DNA of 64,000 nt from assembly GCA_030062745.1 (NCBI GenBank), contig CP099848.1, positions 17,719,081 through 17,783,080 on the forward strand, given 5' to 3'. The translations under genes were made by a program, and so were the position numbers. Numbering within the stretch: the stretch's first letter is position 1; each line of letters begins with the position of its first letter. The notes under the pieces were generated by a model. It worked only from the letters and a program-made list of their open reading frames with translations. It searched no databases and was not told the DNA's origin. Shown piece by piece: positions 22,844-34,609 of the stretch. The stretch comes from Capitulum mitella. Taxonomy: Eukaryota > Arthropoda > Thecostraca > Pollicipedomorpha > Pollicipedidae.

Positions 22844-22969
22844 AACGTAAAACGTAAATACTGAACCTCATAGTGCTTAAACTATATGTTGTACATGCAT
22901 TACTTACAAGTAATGCATGTACAACATATAGTTTAAGCACTATGAGGTTCAGTATTTACGTTTTACGTT
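22844..22969. repeat. 126-bp palindrome: 62-bp perfect arms, 2-bp spacer
   Basis: The left arm 22844-22905 and right arm 22908-22969 are exact reverse complements, with AC as the loop. It is followed by a GTAC/TACG run (22970-22984). It encodes no ORF. It could be a recent foldback or MITE-like element, or a replication-slippage palindrome. Confidence 0.93.
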
Positions 22970-23459
22970 AGTACGTACGTACGCACTTGCGTTTTAACAT
23001 GAGCTGGCGCCTGCAGGCACTATTGAGGAAATGGCGAACCATCGATGATTAGCTTTTAAATACAAAACTTTTGGGGAAAAAACGTGGCAATGCAGTACTT
23101 TCACGAAGCCGAAGGTGAGCATACTTCTACCATTAACAACCGTTTTGACAGCGATAAAGCATAAAATGCTATCCAATACCTATAAGTCATTACTAGGAAA
23201 GAATTTCCCGGTACACAGTAGTACTATAACTGATTTAGAAGTGATGTTACGTCATATCTTCAGAGTTAAAAATGGAGTCTCATTTCGGGACTCGGGGAAC
23301 GCGTATGTTTATGTTCATAAATTCCCTACGGTGAAAACGGTTATTGAGCAACGTTCGCTGGCTAAGCCACTGTCTATCCGTTCGCTGGCATGCCACTTCG
23401 ACACTGAACAAGATGGCGGATGGCAGCTATGGGCTAATAACTTGACGATGTGCGTTACG

Positions 23460-24440
23460 CCGCTCGTCGCAGCCCACGCTGCCAGGTCGCGCAGTGGCCG
23501 GTGACCCAGTGGCAGGAGGCGGTGCTCTCACTGCGACTGCTACGGTCCAGCTGTGGCCAGCGGAACCGTATGGCGGCGTGTTTCTCTCGCCGTGGCCCGG
23601 CGCATCGTCCGCAGGTACTGCGCGAACTCGCTGAGCATTATCCCCGCCACTGAGGCGAACTCATGTGCCAGAAAACTCAGCCCAAACAGCTGGACAAGAG
23701 CAGACGCGTGTACTTCCCAGACAAACTCCGCTGAACGTCACGTTGCAAAACTATGCTCAGGCGTTTGAATATTTGTCTACGATTGGCAGTTGTGCACTTT
23801 ATTACGTAACAGAATTTATGCTGAAATGATCCTCTAAACGTGAAACAACCAGAGATATTATGACAAAACTAACTCGACCGTGCCACAGCACAAAGAAAGC
23901 GTTTCGATGCACCTAAGAAAAAGCATGGCGATGAGGTGGAGCAGTCTTCCAGGAACTGACAATTCCAGGCTATGTGGCCTTCTAAAAACATTGATTTTGA
24001 GGCGGACTTATCAATGTTTGCGTTCACGTTAGCGTAAAGGAAGTCTTCGAACCCAGACGCCATTTTTCCCCGCCGCCCGCGGTGGTCTGTTTCCGCCGGC
24101 AGTCGGCTCACGGCACTGTCCATCCGGCGCCGGTGACGTCTCCGCAGTGGGCGAGCTCAGCACGAGCCGACGCCCGGCAGCCGTGGCCACCTCTCCGGAG
24201 AGCTGCCGCCCGCTGCGTCCTGGTGTAAGCTCGGCTCCGCTTTGGGACGACCGTGTAAACGGATGCCTATTTCTGGGCCGCCGAGCTTCTGACGACAGGG
24301 CGGCCCGCCGGCAGAAGACACTGTTGGCATTCTTCTGCGGCATCGCTATGCCGAGGGCAAACAAAAGGATCCCACCGCTCTCTGCGGACGGGCCGTAAAA
24401 TCTGACGAAACGACGCCCTTGTCGCATACCATTCAAGCTA
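23460..24440 (-). other. GC-rich island, possible minus-strand exons
   Basis: Two GC-rich blocks (about 23450-23700 and 24055-24420) stand out in AT-rich surroundings. Minus-strand frames are open across both, with a possible GTGAGC donor near 24112 on that strand. GCCATTTTT at 24060-24068 resembles promoter-proximal elements. No family can be assigned. It may be a CpG-island promoter, a decayed gene or separate exons. Confidence 0.3.
23540..23733 (-). CDS. Possible exon of an unrecognised membrane protein (partial)
   Basis: On the minus strand, after a GTTCAG acceptor, a frame of about 60 codons reads AEFVWEVHASALVQLFGLSF then LAHEFASVAGIMLSEFAQYL and a basic run before a TAG at 23540-23542. 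The middle is a credible hydrophobic helix with GC-leaning third positions. The pattern faintly recalls late transmembrane helices of arthropod gustatory receptors, but I see no TYhhhhhQF-type motif, so the family is not called. Confidence 0.25.
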
Positions 24441-25891
24441 CCTGTCCAACTGAGATATTTCGGGATGTATGTTTATTCAGCGACGTCACGTACTGCACGC
24501 ATAACATGACCGCACTATATAAACTCTTTTAAGCATACTCCGTGCTTTGTTGCGGCTTGTACATTAAGGCTTCTGTTTTATCCATAGCACAAAATAACAA
24601 CTGAAAAGTGTGGAATACATTTGTAGAAAATGAGTAAACAAACTGAAGCTGGCTGAATATTGTAAAACGCTTACGAAATGAGGTGCCTGAGGTAGCAGCA
24701 GTACAGGAAACTACAGAAAGCCTTTTAACAAAGAAGAAAAGCAGAAATAGCTCAAGTTGTTCAATGAGGTTTCATAATGCTAACTTGAGGATTTCAGTGT
24801 TCGATGTGGTGACGAAGGCAGTCAGGGACTCCGTAGCCATCTGATGACTGGAGGAAGATTTTGGAATTTTCATGATGTTTTTCACTGAATTTTCACTGAA
24901 AAACACTTCAGGCGGCACCTCCAGTTTAAAAAGGCGGGGGACAGGTTCCCTTGCTGGAAGACTGCCAGATGTTTGAACTTACCTAGTCAAATGGCCGCGC
25001 CTCTCTTGGGTTAGGCTCAGTAGGATATCGCAGAGGGGATAGAGAACAATCAGTGCTCTCTTTTTTAAATAATTGTAGCCGGAAATACAAATAGCAATGA
25101 CCCGTACCTTAAAACACGTCTCTTCCCAGACCAAAGAAATAGCTCCAAAATGAGCTTTGGCTCAGCCGGTGCAGATTCCGACGATCAGAGGCGTGGAAAT
25201 CAACGAAGTGAAAAGGATTAGAGAAAACCGATGAATCTTTCTAATCCGATAGAAGATTATTGCAAATTTCACGCGAAACAAATGCATGTGATGAAACGTA
25301 CGAAACAGCTTCGAAACAGTGTGGACAATGGGTATACAACAGTCATCATTTTACTTATCTCATTCTCCGCTCACGTCACACGCGGTCTGGCACAGTGCGA
25401 GCCTTCCCTCTGGATCCGCCGCTGTTCCGCGCACGCAAAGGCTGACAACTGAGAAAGGCCGTCTTAAAATTGGACGCATTACCTCCCTGACACAGCCGGA
25501 GAAACGTGAGTCTAGCTGGTCCTACCGCTTTCCTTACAAGCCTCGGGGCGAATTGATATTCCTGTGGCAGTAGCAGCACGTGAATGAGCGCACGTGCTGG
25601 CCTGAGAGCCGGCGCTAAGAGCCTTGGCTCGTGGCCGACGGTAGGCGTCGCGCCATGGAAGGACGTCACGGAGCCGTCTCCCGGCTGAATAAATGGTTAA
25701 ATGGTCAATATGTTCCACCTGGATCCATTTCACCATGGACTCGATGTCTGGATATTTGACGCTTGCAGCCACCTGGCACAGCGATCAAACCGGAGAGGGC
25801 CGGGGCCGCAAACACAATCGGCTATCATGCTGAAATACTGCGCAGACCGGGTACCGGATGGGTAGCCATGTCGGCTGTAGGATTTTATAAG

Positions 25892-25975
25892 GAATGCACC
25901 GGATATCCGGCCGGATATCTGAGATTATCCGGTATCCGGTATCCGACCGGATATTGCCGGATATTTGGCCTTCCG
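25892..25975. repeat. CCGGATAT-type palindromic low-complexity repeat
   Basis: About ten interleaved copies of GGATAT, ATCCGG and CCGG, nearly all self-complementary. It carries no coding signal. The surrounding 24.45-27.5 kb shows only short frames and no gene. Confidence 0.75.
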
Positions 25976-27504
25976 TTGTACAATCGAGATGTTCTTATGT
26001 CTGCCTACAAAACCGTGTCAGGAGCAACGTGCCTAGTTATATTGAAATGTCGATGTAACTGACAGGTTCCAAGGTCTGTCTGGAGCACTACTTTTTCTTC
26101 TTAGTTCGGAGGGGTTGAGACATAATTTTTAAGGGTTGGACTAAAACTCAAAGCAGTACAGCAACAGCCAACATACGCTCAGGCGCCCATTCCGTAGTGC
26201 ATCATCGTCCTTGTCTTCCAAACATTTTTGTTTACCTCAAATACCCTCGTTCAAATGAATTAACCCTTGCCCGTATAGGAAAGGGGGGGAGGCGTGATGC
26301 AGCTCTCCCGATGTTCTCGCAAGGCAGAGAACGCCTGACTTTCTCTCCGTCGGGCGGAGCGGCGGCGTCGGCCGCAGAGTGATGAGTATACAGCACCACG
26401 ATATGCCAAAAATTAGATTCTGTGTTAGAGTTCAACTCAAAAAACGCTTTTAAGGCACCATCATTTTTTTGAGTTGCGAGCTCGTCAGCGATGACAGCAG
26501 ACTGTGCCCAGCGAATCATCTTTCGAGTTGCGAGCTGATCGGCGACGACAGCAGACTGTGAACACATCGAGCTCAGCAGCCTGGCGACCGAGGCCTTATA
26601 GAGGTATGTTGGTAAAAACTTGTACGCTGAACGGGGTTGCGACTGACTGATTGCGAAGGTTTTGTTGAATGATTTTTTGCCGACATCCTCCACCCCGGTG
26701 TGCATGTCCTTAATGAGGCTATCTAATTGTTGATCTAACCTCATAAGTATTTTGCTACATGATAGACATCCAGGAACTTAAGATAGCTAAGGGCGGTGAT
26801 AATTAGTGTTATCGGAATCTAAATTTGGGTTTTCAAAATTTTCCAAGTTCCAGATTGGAAGCTGGTAGGATAAAGCATGTATTTTTCTGTCAGAGTTTGA
26901 CACCTTATTGTATGTCAACTGCCAAAAATGTGATAGTGGAATGTTTTCCAATATTCTAAATGTAAACCTGGCTCCCTGCAACATACACAAGTGACATTTT
27001 GATACTATTATTCAGTACCATGGCTGGCTAAGTTTACCCCACAACAAACTGAGGAACATACTGGAATTTCCTCAGACTTGGATCTTGAACAGTTGTGGAT
27101 ACTCACATGCAGGGTATGAAAAACTGACGTTTGTGTACTTGTAACCCAGGAGACTTTGTTTCAAGATGTGACTGGGCCAGATGGAAAGTTTTGTGTGCCA
27201 GCACAAACCTAGTTGAAAATAAATCTTTGTGAGTACAAAAGTTTGCAGTTGTCTCAGTCTGAATGGCTGCCATTTTGTTGAGTGCTGGTTGGCAAATGTA
27301 AAATTGACAACAGCCCATTTACCATTTTGGCATATCAACCTCCCAGACATCACTCAGCAGCTAACAAAAAGGTGTGCACCAAATTGCTTGTTCATTTTTT
27401 GTCCTAGAACTTGACTGATGTCTAGACTAAACCTATTTAAGCAAAAACACAGCAATGATGCAGTCACACATACCATTGTTTGTAGGTTTATGTTGTGTGT
27501 TCAG

Positions 27505-27735
27505 GGTAAACCGGGGCAACACCGCCCCCTTTACGTTTTTGGTATATGTTGGAGACTATGAGCATGACATCGTCATGAAACGATGTTCACCGTGTAGTGC
27601 ATTTAATTTGGCACAACACTGCGCAAAAAACTGGGGTTTTGGACGAAATCGCCATTCACAGTATTCATTCTAGCTAAACGCTATTTTTGTGACGATCAAA
27701 ATTGGCACGGGTAGCACCGCCCGGATGGGGGATCA
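27505..27735. repeat. Short element bounded by GCACCGCCC-type motifs
   Basis: The left border reads GGGTAAACCGGGGCAACACC and the right border GGCACGGGTAGCACCGCCCG. These motifs recur at the ends of the element at 30556-30979, so I infer a related non-autonomous element. Confidence 0.4.
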
Positions 27736-28030
27736 ATGCTACTCACTTTTTTGAGTTAAGTGGTTCTCCATCATCTGCAAACATTTAACATCTCTGAAGT
27801 AAATATCTGAAGCCAATCCCATGTGAAATGGTAATTCAAAACGCATCACATGCAAAATATGCGTGGAAATCCAAGGCATACAGTAATGGAAAGACTTGTA
27901 TCTCTTGGCTTTCACCAATAAAATCAAGTCTGTTGGTACTCACAGCACAGAAAAAACGTTTCAAAGCATCTGTGAAACCTGTGATTAAAAATGTAGTCGT
28001 ACCTGCTCGGCGGTTAAAAATCATGTATGA

Positions 28031-28137
28031 TGATCCGACTTGTTCGATGAAATGATCCGGCCACTGATTGGATAGTGGTGTTCACCCACCCATAATCACT
28101 CACTCCACCCACCGTATCCAAAGGCGCATCCCGAAAA
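28031..28137 (-). pseudogene. Fragment of pogo-like transposase, duplicate of 29147-29254
   Basis: About 107 bp align at high identity with 29147-29254, which codes the SPDHFRDAPLGRW to DHFIEQVG part of the transposase on the minus strand. Both copies share TGATCCGACTTGTTCGATGA. The rest of the element is absent here, so this is a broken second copy. Confidence 0.8.
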
Positions 28138-28723
28138 TTTGTCACGAGCTTGGAACCACTACTGTTCTACTTAGCTGCAATAGAGATCACAGCGAGAGCC
28201 GCTGGACGATGAGCCATTACTGCAAGCTTCGTGTGCCTACTGCCTGCATGATTCGCACTGTAGCCAGATCTCGCCTTTACCCTCCACACCATCGCAGAGC
28301 ATACATATGTCTTCTATATTATCTTTGCGACTGTTCTTGACGATTTCCCTTCTTCTATTGTCCTTTTTAGCTTTCTTGCTTTTTATTTCTTGTTGTGCGG
28401 ACTCTGTCCACTTCCGTCACTATCCTTGGCTGCCAACGTCCTTTTGAACGGTGAGCTCGTGAGGATTGGCGACGTTCGTTTTCTTGAGCACTTTCTTCCT
28501 GGACCCTGAGGGCTCTTCATGACCATCACAGGGAACAGAAAAACTTGGTCAATAACTGATCCGTCTGCGTTGTCATCTGCAAACTGAACAATCAGCGGCG
28601 AACTCGCCGCGCCTGCACACTACGGTGCCGGCGACCTCAGCGGCGCTGGAGAGCTCGGCGGCGCTGCTGGTTTCTCTGAAGCGTTCAGTGACTTTGGCGC
28701 CACCGATGACGTTGCCAATGCCG

Positions 28724-29950
28724 TCAGGGCAGGTGCTGCCACAGTGTCCTCTGGAGCTGCTTCACGAGAACTTGACTGTGCCTGAACATTTCCTCGTTAC
28801 GGAGGATCTTGTCCGGGTTGAATGGCGCGATGCAAGAAGCGACGGAGCCGCTGATGATGCCGCCTAGATTCCTGGTGACAGTCTCGTGCGCTGCAGCGAA
28901 GATTCCTGCAATACCCCTCTCTGTGACGTGACTCCCCGGATGGCTGTCGTAAAATAATTGCAGCTGCCGAGCCCAGGCCTTCTTCAGGAGCCCGTAGACG
29001 GAGATGTTGAGCGGCTGCATGACGTGTGAGGAGTGCGGTAACACAGTCACAGTGTCACCGCCGTTCTTCCTGACGTTGGCGATGACGTCCATACTGATGT
29101 GGCTGGCACAATTACGCATGATTAGCATTACGCGTCTGGTGTGGGGTGATCCGACTTGTTCGATGAAATGGTCCAACCACTGATTGAACAGACTGGTGTT
29201 CACCCACCCATTATCACTCACTCCTACCCACCGACCCAAAGGCGCATCCCGAAAGTGGTCTGGTGACGTCCTCTTGCGCCCGCCGAATATCATCATCGGC
29301 GGGATCACGACACCAGAAGCGCTGACGCATCCGATGATCGTCGTCAGTTTTCCTCGCTCAGCTGAGGTCACGAGGCCAACACGCTTGGACCCTTTTCTTG
29401 CGAGAACTCTCGGTGCTGGCGTGACTGACATCAAACCCGTTTCGTCTACGTTGAACACCCTGTGTGGTGGACACGGGCCTCGAGTCCTGAAGACTTCTGC
29501 AATATTGTTGTGGAATTGTTTGAGGCTGGCCTTGTTCATCCCCTCCAGCCTTGCTAGACTGGAGGGGATCCTTCGGCTTTCCGTGGTGAGATACCAGGAT
29601 GTCTCTGCAGAAAGTTCGTTGCCCATTCAGGGTCTGCAGTCCGGTTCTTCTTATTGAAGTTGTGCGTAATGCGTTGGGCTTCAGCGAATTCGAATGTCAC
29701 AGAGGCAAGTTTTGCCCGCATTATCCCGTAGAACATATCGGAGATGAAGCATCCTTCGCCCGAGCTCATCTTCGAAGTCTGGAGAGAAGACTGGAACTCG
29801 TCCTAGGCACAGTGGCGCATCAGCCTCCAGTGGACAAGTTTCCTTCAGGCGATCGCGGAGGGAAGATCTTGGGATGGCGTACCGTTTACTGGTCACGTGA
29901 ACGCTCATGCAGTCCTGATCTCCCTGGCCATATTTTCTGGACTTCATTTT
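28724..29950 (-). pseudogene. Decayed pogo/Tigger-like DDE transposase (Tc1/mariner superfamily)
   Basis: Three minus-strand frames together cover a transposase. The first (29947-29681) has a psq-type helix-turn-helix ending SLRDRLKE. The second (29769-29554) matches the CENP-B/HTH part, PEWATNFLQRHPGIS. The third (29626-28724, 300 codons) is the DDE domain with VFNVDETGL, GVVIPPMMIFGG, LPHSSHVMQPLN and a C-terminal tail. Two frame breaks (near 29740 and 29600) separate them. In the third frame the first catalytic Asp (D61) remains. The second position is Arg (codon at 29114-29116, context IMRNCASHIS, where the family has DN), and the third is Asn (29006-29008, PLNISV where PLD is usual). It is therefore inactive by both frame and catalytic loss. 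Confidence 0.88.
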
Positions 29951-30555
29951 CCTCGATTTGATTTTCTTTCAAAATTTATTACCATGGCTTTGCGTGAGGT
30001 AGGTATCTCAAATAACAGCGAAGAAGAAATCGTCGGGACAGGGATCACACATGCTAAGGAGCTTGCAAAGGCGGGGAGTCGTGGTAACCTTGAGTGACGG
30101 ATCTAGAGGGATTGTGGGGAAGGGACATGCTCCTCTCTCTTCCAGCGGTCCGCAAAAACACGGAATCCCATGAGACACATGAAAACTGGGCAAAAAGGTC
30201 AAACAAGGCCATTTAATCTCACCAGAAAACCCGTTCCTGCATTCAACCCTGTCCATATATGACACCAGTTAAAATGATGTCGAACCTCACCGTCTCGCAA
30301 CATCTCCGAGACATGGTTAAGATCTCGGACAAAACTTTTTTGTTTAGGTACAAAATGGCACTGTCATTCAAAAGATTAAGTTGAACTGTTCATTTTGACA
30401 CCCCTACACCCTCAGCGACGATTGAATGTGAACAGAAATGTATTAGTTTTGTCAAGGTTAAGTTTGAAGTTATATTAAAAAAAAAACAACGTTGGGAAAT
30501 AGTATGGCATGTTTAAGCCATATCACGATCAAATTATCTAATAGCATTTTCCGTA
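29951..30555. other. AT-rich spacer, no gene seen
   Basis: Flanks the transposase remnant. Short frames only, and no clear terminal inverted repeat of the pogo element was found. Confidence 0.5.
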
Positions 30556-30979
30556 TGGGAAGCACCGACCATCCATCGGGAGCACTGCCCGCCTCTGGCA
30601 GTGCTCCCCATAATCCAGCTATTCCCTGGGAGCCGTGTTGCGTCATGAAGTCAATCGCGGATCAAAAATGGCGCGACCTTTTCAAGGTCAATACATTGAA
30701 GTTCCATTTTACGTCCAGATAAATAATTCTCACAGCGCGGGTTAACTACCACAGGTGACCAAAGTTGAAAAAATCCTGGAAAACCACCCAAAAATGTCAA
30801 TACCCACTAATCACTCACGAAAAACAAGAAATATCCCCTCTTCCCCTTTCCGACAGCAGGCTGCTTGAGGAAGAAGGCAGTCACGAAAGGCAGAAAGCTG
30901 ATTATCTACGGTTTATAATTCGTCTGATATTGGCACGGGCGGTGCTCCCCGATGGGCGGTGCTGCCCCGTCTTACCCCA
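30556..30979. repeat. MITE-like element with about 33-bp GCACCGCCC-type terminal inverted repeats
   Basis: The left end AGCACCGACCATCCATCGGG then AGCACTGCCC (30560-30590) is the imperfect reverse complement of the right end GGGCGGTGCTCCCCGATGGG then CGGTGCTGCCCC (30938-30968). The left end also contains a 12-bp hairpin, GGGAGCACTGCC/GGCAGTGCTCCC. There is no transposase inside. Confidence 0.6.
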
Positions 30980-32110
30980 TATAAATAACGCCCACCAGTT
31001 AATGGTGGGCAGACAATAGGTACTTACATGGGACACTAGCATCATCAAGACAATGGTGGCTATTTGCTTGCTGAACATTTGATCATTGCTACCCATATCA
31101 CAAACCCTGTTTCAAGCTGCACAGATCTAACCATAAATGGTAGTGTGCATCAAAAGAATTAACTTGGCTTTAGGGGACGTCTAATGTTGTAGTTAGGCTA
31201 AATGACACTTTCATGAGGTCAGAAGTTACTGACTTTACCAACTGGCATTTGGCCTCCCAGGCATGAACAGAATAAACTGTTCCCAGTAGCTCCATCAGAG
31301 GACATAATACATGCATGATGGCTACATGTCAATATAAAGAACACCAAAAATAATATTGCTTGCTTAACATTACTCTGTTGACGCCATCAGCAGTTATCGC
31401 AAACCTGTTGGGTGTGTTGCACAAGTGTGATGGCAGTTCAGAGATTAGCAAGAATGCTTCACTTTAATTTCGGTAGCAACTGGCAAGGTGCAGATAAGCC
31501 TATCGGCCAACTGTCGATGCCATCAGAATAGTTCAAATCTGAAATCAGCTTGTGGGTGTGCCTACTAAGAAGTGACAGTAGTTTTAACAGGGCTATCTAG
31601 AACCCAGCTGATAACTCACATGTTGTATCATGTTCATTGTACAATCACATGCTGAGCATGTGACGGCAATGCCTGCTGGAATCAACAATTGACTGCACTT
31701 GGACGCTTACAGGTTAAACGCTGCCATTCTTACAGGCAGTGTATTGTTCAAATATAAGCTGGTCAATCATCACACATGCCTACAACCAATTACTGTCTAC
31801 AAGTTAGTCCCTGTGCACAGCCGGGCAAAGAGAAAGGTCGCCCTGCGACAAGAGTGAGCTCCAAAGGGCTGCCCGGACGTTGCGGAGATGATGGCTCTTC
31901 TGGCTGATGGTGGCTTTCAGGAAAGAGGCTTCCATCTCTGGCCCACATCCGAAGCTCTCCGATTGCCCACGACGCCTGCATTCCTACGTGAACCCTGGTG
32001 CCCGACCATCAGCGGAAGACATCAGCTCGTTCAGGGAGCAACGTGAAGCCCATCGGCGGTATCACTGAGGCGGTCGCCGTCGCCATCGAGTCGCAGAAGA
32101 GTCTGTACAC
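30980..32110. other. Intergenic DNA, no gene seen
   Basis: Moderately AT-rich. Only short frames without recognisable domains or coding bias. Confidence 0.55.
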
Positions 32111-32439
32111 CCGGAGCGGCCGGCGCCGCCGCCGAGCTCGCTGAGGAGTTTGCACATCCGGAGTGGCTAGCGCCGCCGCAGTTGGCGCTGCCCGCGCCGC
32201 TGCCGAACTGGCCGAGGTGTCTGCGTATCCGGCGTCGCCGGCGCCGCCGCGGGGCGCGCAGAGGGGTCGGCGCGACCGGAGCGGCCGGCGCCGTTAATGA
32301 GTCGGTGCATCCAGCGCCGCCAGCACCGGCGGCAACCTGGCCGAGGAGTCGGCACATCGAGAACTGCCGGCGCCGCCGAGGAGTCTGCGCAACTGGAGCG
32401 GCCGGCGCTGCACCAGCGCGCCGAGCAGATGGCACTGGG
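32111..32439 (+). repeat. GC-rich minisatellite of seven units, 35/47/71 bp
   Basis: Units start at 32111, 32158, 32229, 32276, 32311, 32358 and 32393. Each begins like CCGGAGCGGCCGGCGCCGCC and ends like GAGTCTGCGCAT. Lengths are 47, 71, 47, 35, 47, 35 and about 47, that is 35 plus 0, 1 or 3 blocks of 12. A G-run (32439-32450) follows. Long ORFs on both strands here are by-products of GC content. Confidence 0.85.
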
Positions 32440-32451
32440 GGGGGGGGGGGC

Positions 32452-34609
32452 TGTTCGCAACTCAAAGCTCCTGGAGCACGCTCCGGAAGCTGTTGCACCC
32501 CGCATAGTTAGGTTCTGGGAATCGTAGGCGGATGGCACACACAACGCAGGATGGTACCAGTCGTCGAACACCCCGGCCGAGTTACCCCCACCTGAAATAG
32601 GGTATTGTTTTTTGCACGTTATTTAGTATTTTTTCACCTCGGCTGCACCTGGCATTCCCTGGTTTACCATGTGTTCTCAGGTGGATGATGAACATTGTCA
32701 CAAGTGAATCAAATTTTCAAATGTTTGACTATGTCACGGAGTTGCATTCTCATGTGGTGTATGAAAATGACTGATGTCATTTCATTAAATGTTGTTTGAT
32801 TCTACAGACTGGTGTAAAATAAATCCATACATGGCTACCTTGCTGGCTGCTGTAAGCAAAATCTTGTTCATAAATAAAGAAATGAACTGTCTCAGAAGAA
32901 GGAATAACCAATCTCACCCAAGCGTGGAACTGCCAAACTGAAACCTACTTGGCATTCACACATTTCGTCTTGAACCTGGCTCTACTATCTGCAGTCAGTT
33001 TACATTGCAAATGATATTAAGCGCAGGTAACGCCTAAAGCCAAGGGTGTGGTCTGCTATTTGGTTGGGTGTGGAGGCTTGAGCCCTCCAACTTTGGTTCA
33101 AAGCCCCTCCCAACTTTGGAAAGAAAGTGGGTCAAGTTCGGGAAGGATGCTCTCTGTTTTGTGGGCACGATTAACCATTTTCCTTGCTCAGCCCTCCCCC
33201 CTCCCCAACATATTTTACAAAAGAACAAAGAAATGAGAAGGAATCAGAGTTTAGTACCGTACCGTTGAGACCATAGGTGTAGAATTGGAACAAATTTTGT
33301 TATTGAAAAATTCATTCATCAGGCCCCAAAACTTGGGATAACATATCTACAGTACATTATTTTATAGAGCAAGAAAATACATGAATGGATCAAGATACTG
33401 GTATGGGGTCCCGTACCAATAATTTCCTTTGATATGGAAAGCTCCATACCAAAGGTATACAAAGTTAGAGACTGCCAGTAACCATTCGTAGCCCGAGATG
33501 ACTACATGAACATGTGAGCGTTCTGCGATCTTGGTTTGTCTCGGGTGCGCCATTTTTTTGTATCGCGTACTGATCGTTTCCAGCGCGATAATCGGTTGCT
33601 TTTGCTACCGCCCCTTAGTGATGTATTTACACCCATGCAGCTATCGATATCGCGGATTTGAAAAAATCAAAATCAAATTAGTGAATTATCACTGTTCGAA
33701 GCCCCAGATGCCCTTTTCATTGTTGCCATAAATTATAGCTAGGGTTGAGTATCCGCTGGAATGTCTATTTGGAGAACCGAAAAGATAAGACGCACTCCCT
33801 TTAAACGAAACCTTGTGATCTGAACCAATTTGTCGTGCATAACAAAGAAGAAAAGTCGCCGGTGACCCCTTCAGAACAAAACAGGGCGCAAACGAGTGAT
33901 TTTGCAGGTTGGTATGCGGTGCTCCAAGTGCTTCATTTGAATCTGATGCCAGCTTTGTTGCCTTTAGATGATCTCAGGGCATGCTTGAAAGCAATTTGGA
34001 GCAGTGGTAGATTCAGGGTATCGAACTTAGGGGAGCAGATATCTACAAACCTTCGCGTTATTTTTTCACTTACTTCAGTCACTGACAAGCCTAATTTCAA
34101 TACGCTTACCAACGACCATGCTTAAAGGCTATGAAAAGTATCAATGGCGAGTCTAGGAAAACGAGCCGGTGTCGTTTATAGTTCACTGATAGTGCAACAG
34201 TGTACTAATGAGACCAAACCATCGTTCTTGTTTTATGGCTTCCACGCTTCTTGTCTCCGGCTCCTTCCCTGCCAACGCACATATGTGTATTTCGTGCATG
34301 CACGCTCTATGAATGCCATGATCAGGTCCAAATCAATGATGTAAGCCACTGTTACATGTAAATCGAAGTCTAAATCTCGCCCGTTTCGGTACCTGGCTCC
34401 GACTTTGATGCTTATTTATGCTCCTTTAACAAAATATGACCTTATCAATGTCATGGCACCGGGAAGACGTGCAGTTATCAAACCGTGCATTAGTTTCAAC
34501 ATTAAGATCGCACTTAGGCATGGTGCTGCATCAGCCCTTTTGATGTTACATAGGCTACATACATAGGCACCGTAGCACCATAGGCAACTGGGGCACCCGT
34601 AACACCCAT
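32452..34609. other. Intergenic DNA, no gene seen
   Basis: Short frames only. A GGTTCAAAGCC at 33099-33109 resembles a tRNA B box but has no A box at the right distance. Confidence 0.55.

Noticed and set aside
32031-32571. Ala/Pro/Arg-rich ORFs on both strands
   Set aside because: They derive from the GC-rich minisatellite, whose unit lengths are not multiples of three.
33099-33109. tRNA B-box-like GGTTCAAAGCC
   Set aside because: No A box at 30-60 nt upstream and no cloverleaf.
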